Of a stretch of DNA of 10,931 bases, positions 7,059 through 10,931 are shown piece by piece (position 1 is the stretch's first letter; every line of letters begins with the position of its first letter). The DNA is taken from the NCBI GenBank assembly GCA_025966215.1, contig JAOPVM010000379.1:1-10931 (forward strand), written 5' to 3'. The notes under the pieces were generated by a model that worked only from the letters and a program-made list of their open reading frames with translations, made no database searches and was not told the origin of the DNA. Position numbers and translations under genes: made by a program. The DNA comes from Klenkia sp. Its GTDB lineage: Bacteria > Actinomycetota > Actinomycetes > Mycobacteriales > Geodermatophilaceae.

Positions 7059-8042
7059 TCAGTGCCGGAGGGTGGCGGACGGGAGCTCGCCGAAGCGGTC
7101 CCGGTACTGCTGGGCGAAACGGCTCTGGTGGAAGAAGCCCCAGCGCATCGCGACCTCGGTGACCCGCACCGCGGCCGGGTCGCTGCGCACCAGCTCGGTG
7201 CGCACCCGGTCCAGCCGGACGCGACGCAGGTAGCTCATCGGGGACTCGCCGAACTGCTGCTGGAAGGCCGCGTGCAGGGTGCGCACGCTCATGCAGCCCA
7301 CCCGGGCGAGCTGCTGGGGGGTGAGCGGCTCGTCCGCGTGCTCCTCGAGGAAGGCGACCACCGGGGCCAGGCGGCCGTACCTCACCGCCTCGGCGGGGGC
7401 GGCGAGGGCGTCGGAGAACTGGTGCCGGCCGGCGTGCAGCACCTGGGTCATCACGAACGCCTCGAGCTGCTCGCGGGCCAGCGGCATGTCGGCCAGCCCG
7501 CCCGGGCGGTCCAGCTCGCGGGCCAGGAACTCCACCGAGTTCAGCAGTGACTGCCCGGGCGCGTGGGTGAGGTCCAGGCCGAAGTCGAAGTCCAGGACCT
7601 CGGCGACCGACCGACCCACCAGGTCGCTGAGGTGGGACTCCAGGCTGCTGCGCGGGATCTTGAGGATCAGCTGCTCGGCGTCGGCGCTCCACCGCACGGT
7701 GTTGCGCTGCATCGGGTTGAGCACCGCACCGGACCGGCGGGCCTGCGTGCGGGCCCGGGCGCCGTCGGAGCGGTCGGCGTCGGTGGACCCCACCGTCGTG
7801 AGGTTGACGTGGTAGCAGTCCTCGGTCGGCGGCATGGTCAGCTCCGCCTCCGCCTGGTAGGTCAGGTAGCCCAGCGTCAGGTGGTGGTCGGCGACCGCGT
7901 TGAGGGTCATGTCCACCCGGTCGTGGTCGGCCGTCAGGTCGTGCGCCAGGTAGACCCGGGTGACGGCGTCGCGGGCCTCCTCCAGGCTGTGCGTCCCGAC
8001 GACGGGGAAGCGCGACAGCGGCAGTGCGGCGCTGCTCTGCAC
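7059..8042 (-). CDS. AraC-family transcriptional regulator (AraC_binding_2 + HTH_18)
   Basis: A 327-residue regulator. The N-terminal ~190 residues match the AraC_binding_2 (AraC/XylS ligand or dimerisation) region, including the NPMQRNTVRWSADAEQLILKIPR segment (about 109-131). The C-terminal ~100 residues carry two helix-turn-helix units, LTPQQLARVGCMSVRTLHAAF (about 240-260) and RVTEVAMRWGFFHQSRFAQQYRDRFG (about 293-318), ending with GELPSATLRH. This matches AraC/XylS activators of catabolic genes that bind a small aromatic or polar acid effector. The start is GTG 8040-8042, because AGGAGG (8048-8053) stands 5 bases upstream; GTG 8046-8048 lies within the ribosome site and is unlikely. It is divergent from the ThDP enzyme and upstream of the SCO6745-family gene, so it probably controls one or both. 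The effector is unknown. Confidence 0.92.
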   Translation of the reverse strand: MQSSAALPLSRFPVVGTHSLEEARDAVTRVYLAHDLTADHDRVDMTLNAVADHHLTLGYLTYQAEAELTMPPTEDCYHVNLTTVGSTDADRSDGARARTQARRSGAVLNPMQRNTVRWSADAEQLILKIPRSSLESHLSDLVGRSVAEVLDFDFGLDLTHAPGQSLLNSVEFLARELDRPGGLADMPLAREQLEAFVMTQVLHAGRHQFSDALAAPAEAVRYGRLAPVVAFLEEHADEPLTPQQLARVGCMSVRTLHAAFQQQFGESPMSYLRRVRLDRVRTELVRSDPAAVRVTEVAMRWGFFHQSRFAQQYRDRFGELPSATLRH

Positions 8043-8219
8043 GGTCACCTCCTGGCTCGACCGGTGTGGCGTGAGCCACACCTGTGCCGCAATGTAGGCC
8101 GGACCGGGTGGTCCGACCAGCCGTTGCGTGCAGCGCGCTGTCCGCCGGGCGTCGAGATCGGTGCCGTGTGCGGCTGTCGGGCTGCCCCAGGCGGATTGTC
8201 GCCGTCCTGCGTGGTCGTC
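8043..8219. promoter_or_regulatory. Divergent regulatory region between AraC regulator and ThDP enzyme
   Basis: This 177-base gap has a ribosome site for the regulator (AGGAGG, 8048-8053) and three perfect inverted repeats: GGTGTGGC-gtga-GCCACACC (8063-8082), CGGACC-gggt-GGTCCG (8100-8115) and CAGCGCGCTG (8131-8140). On the minus strand TACATT (8092-8097), with TGGTCG 17 bases upstream (8115-8120), is a weak promoter-like pair for the regulator. If so, the 8063-8082 palindrome lies at or just after the transcription start, suited to autoregulation. No clear plus-strand promoter is visible for the ThDP gene. Confidence 0.55.
8063..8082. repeat. Perfect 8-base inverted repeat, possible operator or leader hairpin
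   Basis: GGTGTGGC and GCCACACC flank a GTGA spacer. It lies 20 bases upstream of the regulator start codon, just outside its ribosome site. It could be an operator half-site pair or an mRNA hairpin near the 5' end. It is the best palindrome in the divergent region, but one only 16 paired bases long can occur by chance in GC-rich DNA. Confidence 0.6.
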
Positions 8220-10568
8220 ATGCTGGGCGGTGTGACCGCCACCCTCGGCAACGCCACCGGAACGAGCACCCAGGACGCCGCGCTGCGCGAGGTCGAGCAG
8301 CGCGTGCTGTGGCTGGCCTCCTCGATCGTCGACCACGCCAACCGGGTGCGGCCCAACCCCGACGGGCTCAAGGTCGGCGGACACCAGGCCTCCAGCGCCT
8401 CGATCGCCACGATCATGACGGCGCTGTGGCTGGAGACCCTGGGCCCGGAGGACCGGGTCTCGGTCAAGCCGCACGCCTCCCCGGTGCTGCACGCGCTGGA
8501 GTTCCTGCTCGGCCAGCTGCCGGCGTCGGCGCTGACCACGCTGCGCGAGTTCGGCGGCCTGCAGTCCTACCCCTCGCGGCTCAAGGACCCGGTGCCGGCG
8601 GACTACTCCACCGGCTCGGTCGGCATCGGGGCCACCGCGCCGATCTGGGGCGCGATCGCCCGCCGCTACGTCAACACCCAGTTCGGCACCGGGGGCGCGG
8701 GCCGGCAGTGGTCGCTGGTCGGGGACGCCGAGCTCGACGAGGGCGCGGTGTGGGAGGCCGTGGTCGACCCGATGGTGGCCGAGCTGGGCGAGGTCGTCTG
8801 GGTGGTCGACCTCAACCGCCAGTCGCTGGACCGGGTGGTGCCCACGATGGGCGCGGTCCGGCTGCAGGGCATGTTCGCCGCCGCCGGCTGGCAGGTGCTC
8901 ACCGTGAAGTACGGCGCGCTGCTGGAGGAGCTGTACACCCGCGAGGGCGGTCCGGAGCTGCGCGACCGGATCGACGAGATGACCAACCCCGAGTACCAGC
9001 GGATGCTCCGGCGCTCGGCCGCCGAGCTGCGCGAGCACCTGCCCGGGGACGGCGCCGGGGCCGCCGCGGTGGCCGGCCTGATCGCCGGGGTGTCCGACGA
9101 GGACCTGGTCGCGGCCGTGCGGAACCTCGGCGGGCACGACCTGCAGGCCCTGCGGACGGCGTTCGCCCAGATCGACGACACCCGCCCGACGGTGGTGCTG
9201 GCCTACACGCTCAAGGGCTACGGGCTGGCCACCGAGGGGCACCCGCAGAACCACTCGGCGCTGCTGAGCGAGGCCCAGCTGCACGAGCTGGCCGACCGGG
9301 TCGGGGTGGACCCGGCACAGCCGTGGGCGGCCTTCGACCCGGGCAGCGAGCCCGGTCGGTTGCTGGCCGACGCCGCCCGACGGCTGCGCAAGCCCGAGCA
9401 CGAGGGCGCCCCGGCCCCGGCGGTGCCGGCCGACCTGGGGCGCACGCCGTCCGGCACGGCCACCACCCAGGCCGCGCTGGGCCGCACCCTGCTCGACCTG
9501 AACCGGGCCGCGCCCGCTGCCGGCGCCCGGGTGGTCACGGTCAGCCCGGACGTGTCCAGCTCGACCAACCTCGGCGGCTGGGTGAACAAGGTCGGCGTCT
9601 GGGCGGCCGAGGACCGCCGCGACTGGTTCTCCGACGACCCCGAGACGATCCTGCACTGGCGGGAGCGGCCCAGCGGTCAGCACGTCGAGCTGGGCATCGC
9701 CGAGGTCAACCTGGTGTCGCTGATGGGCGAGCTGGGTTCCACGTGGAACCGCTGGGCGCAGCCACTCCTGCCGATCGGCGTCATGTACGACCCGTTCGTC
9801 TCCCGGGCGCTGGAGCCGTGGAGCTTCGGTGTCTACGCCGGCGGGCAGTCCATCCTGGTGGGGACGCCGTCGGGGGTGACGCTGGCCCCCGAGGGCGGGG
9901 CGCACCAGTCGATCACCAGCCCCTCGATCGGGCTGGAGCAGCCCGGCGTGGTCACCTACGAACCGGGCTTCGCCCTCGACACCGAGTGGTGCCTGCTGGC
10001 CTCGTTGGGCCGGCTCGGGAGGGCCGACGGGTCGAGTGCGTACCTGCGGCTGTCCACCCGGCCGGTCGACCAGTCACTGGCCGCGATCCCGGAGGACCCG
10101 GCCGCGCGTGAGCGTCGTCGTCGTCAGGTGGTCGGCGGGGCGTACGCGCTGCGCCGGGTCGCCCAGCCCGCCGTCACCGTGGTGACCATGGGCGCGATGG
10201 TGACCGAGGGCCTGGCTGCCGCCGACCGGCTCACCGCGCTGGGGCACCCGGCCGACGTGGTCGTGGTGACCAGCCCGGGTCTGCTGTTCCGCGCGCGGCA
10301 GGCCCGCCGCGGGCTGGACGACGTGGCCACCCCGGCGGTGGACGACGCCGTGCTGGGCTCGGTGTTCCCCGCCGACCGCGCCACCCCGATGGTCACCGTG
10401 CTCGACGGCCACCCGCACACCCTGGCGTTCCTCGCCGGCGTGCACCGGGTCCCCGCCGCCCACCTGGGCGTCACCCGCTTCGGCCAGTCCGGCGACCTGC
10501 AGAGCGTCTACCGGCACCACGGCATCGACACCGACTCCGTCGTCGGCGCCGCCCTGGACCTGCTGTGA
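8220..10568 (+). CDS. Transketolase/pyruvate dehydrogenase E1-like thiamine diphosphate enzyme
   Basis: A 782-residue ThDP enzyme with a transketolase-like PP domain (about 50-345), Pyr domain (about 415-615) and TK C-terminal domain (about 640-770). It resembles homodimeric pyruvate dehydrogenase E1 (AceE): VGGHQASSASIATIM, SVKPHASPVLHALEFLLG, GGLQSYPSRLKDP, STGSVGIGATAP. The cofactor motif is GDAELDEGAVWEAV (168-181) followed by VVDLNRQSLD (195-204), so GDA and an unpaired Asn replace the textbook GDG and NN. The activating Glu sits in LGIAEVNLVS (about 495), and PEGGAHQS (557-564) contains an active-site His. It probably decarboxylates a 2-oxoacid, but no E2 or E3 is nearby, so it may be a free-standing enzyme. 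Start choice: ATG 8220 is the only ATG; GTG 8232 also fits and neither has a good ribosome site. The open frame runs further upstream, over the AraC gene, without likely meaning. Confidence 0.85.
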   Translation: MLGGVTATLGNATGTSTQDAALREVEQRVLWLASSIVDHANRVRPNPDGLKVGGHQASSASIATIMTALWLETLGPEDRVSVKPHASPVLHALEFLLGQLPASALTTLREFGGLQSYPSRLKDPVPADYSTGSVGIGATAPIWGAIARRYVNTQFGTGGAGRQWSLVGDAELDEGAVWEAVVDPMVAELGEVVWVVDLNRQSLDRVVPTMGAVRLQGMFAAAGWQVLTVKYGALLEELYTREGGPELRDRIDEMTNPEYQRMLRRSAAELREHLPGDGAGAAAVAGLIAGVSDEDLVAAVRNLGGHDLQALRTAFAQIDDTRPTVVLAYTLKGYGLATEGHPQNHSALLSEAQLHELADRVGVDPAQPWAAFDPGSEPGRLLADAARRLRKPEHEGAPAPAVPADLGRTPSGTATTQAALGRTLLDLNRAAPAAGARVVTVSPDVSSSTNLGGWVNKVGVWAAEDRRDWFSDDPETILHWRERPSGQHVELGIAEVNLVSLMGELGSTWNRWAQPLLPIGVMYDPFVSRALEPWSFGVYAGGQSILVGTPSGVTLAPEGGAHQSITSPSIGLEQPGVVTYEPGFALDTEWCLLASLGRLGRADGSSAYLRLSTRPVDQSLAAIPEDPAARERRRRQVVGGAYALRRVAQPAVTVVTMGAMVTEGLAAADRLTALGHPADVVVVTSPGLLFRARQARRGLDDVATPAVDDAVLGSVFPADRATPMVTVLDGHPHTLAFLAGVHRVPAAHLGVTRFGQSGDLQSVYRHHGIDTDSVVGAALDLL

Positions 10569-10579
10569 GGCGCAGCTTC

Positions 10580-10596
10580 GATCAGGTTCCCTGATC
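10580..10596. terminator. Short hairpin just after the ThDP enzyme stop
   Basis: GATCAGG-TTC-CCTGATC is a perfect 7-base stem with a 3-base loop, 11 bases downstream of the stop codon at 10566-10568. It may help terminate or protect the mRNA end, together with the larger hairpin that follows. Confidence 0.5.
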
Positions 10597-10599
10597 CAC

Positions 10600-10639
10600 G
10601 TCTGTCCCCCCTCACCAACGCTGGTGAGGGAGGACAGAC
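10600..10639. terminator. Strong 18-base stem hairpin between convergent genes
   Basis: Arms 10600-10617 and 10622-10639 pair with one mismatch across a 4-base loop (ACGC). It lies between the plus-strand ThDP gene and the minus-strand monooxygenase stop (10654), so it is probably a bidirectional terminator. No T-tract follows on either strand. The core TGGTGAGGG recurs directly at 10642-10650, giving a competing pairing partner for the left arm. Confidence 0.7.
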
Positions 10640-10650
10640 ACTGGTGAGGG
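10621..10650. repeat. Direct 10-base repeat CTGGTGAGGG in hairpin region
   Basis: CTGGTGAGGG occurs at 10621-10630 and again at 10641-10650, with its inverse (CCCTCACCA) at 10609-10617. The third element lies outside the main hairpin, so two alternative stems share one left arm. Confidence 0.6.
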
Positions 10651-10653
10651 TGG

Positions 10654-10931
10654 TCAGGCGTGCCGCAGGCCGTTCTTCTGCATGATCGGCAGCACCTCGG
10701 CGCCGAACTCCTTGAGCTCCTTGGCGTAGTCGTGGAAGCCGAAGATGGCCCCGCCCATGCCGGACTCGCTCAGCTCGTGGAACTGCTCGGCGACCTGCTC
10801 GGGGGTGCCCACCAGGTTCGGGCCGCCCCAGCCGGCGATGAAGCGCTCCTGGAACTGCTTGATCTGCGAGCCGAAGGACTGCGACTGGATGCCCAGCACG
10901 TCCATGATGATGTTGGCGCCGGGCCAGTCGC
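10654..10931 (-). CDS. Luciferase-like (LLM) flavin-dependent monooxygenase, C-terminal part, cut by right edge
   Basis: The last 92 codons of a minus-strand gene are in the window, ending in TGA at 10654-10656. They carry DWPGANIIMDVLGIQSQS near the edge, GWGGPNLVGTPEQVAEQFHE and AIFGFHDYAKELKEFGAEVLP. The segment G.PEQVA......E.G..G...GF.DY..EL..FG.EVLP is the normal C-terminal end of LLM-class oxidoreductases of the SfnG/RutA type, where FMNH2 from a separate reductase and O2 oxidise an organic substrate, often opening an N-heterocycle or cleaving an organosulfur compound. An in-frame ATG at 10903-10905 exists but the family needs about 250-300 more N-terminal residues, so the gene continues beyond the window. 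Candidate partners are the flavin reductases at 1-141 and 1673-2206. Subfamily is uncertain. Confidence 0.85.
   Translation of the reverse strand, partial: DWPGANIIMDVLGIQSQSFGSQIKQFQERFIAGWGGPNLVGTPEQVAEQFHELSESGMGGAIFGFHDYAKELKEFGAEVLPIMQKNGLRHA

Noticed and set aside
7563..8219. Upstream extension of the ThDP enzyme frame across the AraC gene
   Set aside because: The extension lies antisense to the regulator and has no domain. Homology-like sequence starts only after about 8232, so the start was put at ATG 8220.
8049..9905. Minus-strand extension of the AraC frame into the ThDP gene
   Set aside because: A good AGGAGG ribosome site at 8048-8053 fixes the start at 8042, and the extended part is antisense and repetitive.
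1..10931. Mobile element, CRISPR or defence island
   Set aside because: There is no transposase, integrase, spaced repeat array or nuclease-like gene, and composition looks uniform throughout.

Overview
The window is very GC-rich (roughly 70% or more by eye) and densely coded. Genes are tightly packed, GTG starts are frequent (at least six of the starts assigned here), and several stop/start codons overlap. Together with the SCO6745-family protein, an actinobacterial family, this points to a high-GC Actinomycetota chromosome. The genus cannot be named from the sequence alone. I see no rRNA, tRNA, CRISPR array, insertion sequence or phage gene.

Region 1 (1-4321, minus strand) is a catabolic operon read right to left: class III CoA-transferase (CaiB/BaiF), HMG-CoA lyase-family enzyme, SsuE-like FMN reductase, NAD(P)-dependent aldehyde dehydrogenase, and the start of a PF01613-type flavin reductase that runs off the left edge. 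Gaps are 1 base, a 4-base overlap, about 37 bases and 3 bases, so the set is very likely one transcript. The chemistry fits an acid that is CoA-activated and then cleaved by a retro-Claisen/aldol-type lyase, an aldehyde oxidised to an acid, and reduced flavin supplied to a two-component monooxygenase.

Region 2 (4517-6054, plus strand) is divergent from region 1 across a 195-base gap. It holds a DinB-like four-helix protein whose stop codon overlaps the start of a zinc-dependent medium-chain alcohol dehydrogenase. A 61-base interrupted palindrome separates this pair from the convergent genes of region 3.

Region 3 (6125-8042, minus strand) is an AraC-family regulator followed 19 bases later by an SCO6745-family protein. 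Divergent from the regulator is a large transketolase/pyruvate-dehydrogenase-E1-like ThDP enzyme (8220-10568, plus strand). The gap between them holds several short perfect palindromes that may be operators.

Region 4 (10569-10931) has two hairpins and then the C-terminal end of a luciferase-like (LLM) flavin-dependent monooxygenase on the minus strand, cut by the right edge.

Taken together, this looks like an accessory catabolic locus. Two different kinds of flavin reductase lie at one end and an FMNH2-dependent monooxygenase at the other. In between are an aldehyde dehydrogenase, an alcohol dehydrogenase, a CoA-transferase/lyase pair, a ThDP enzyme and an AraC regulator. The substrate cannot be read from the sequence. 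N-heterocycle or branched-chain acid breakdown are hypotheses only.
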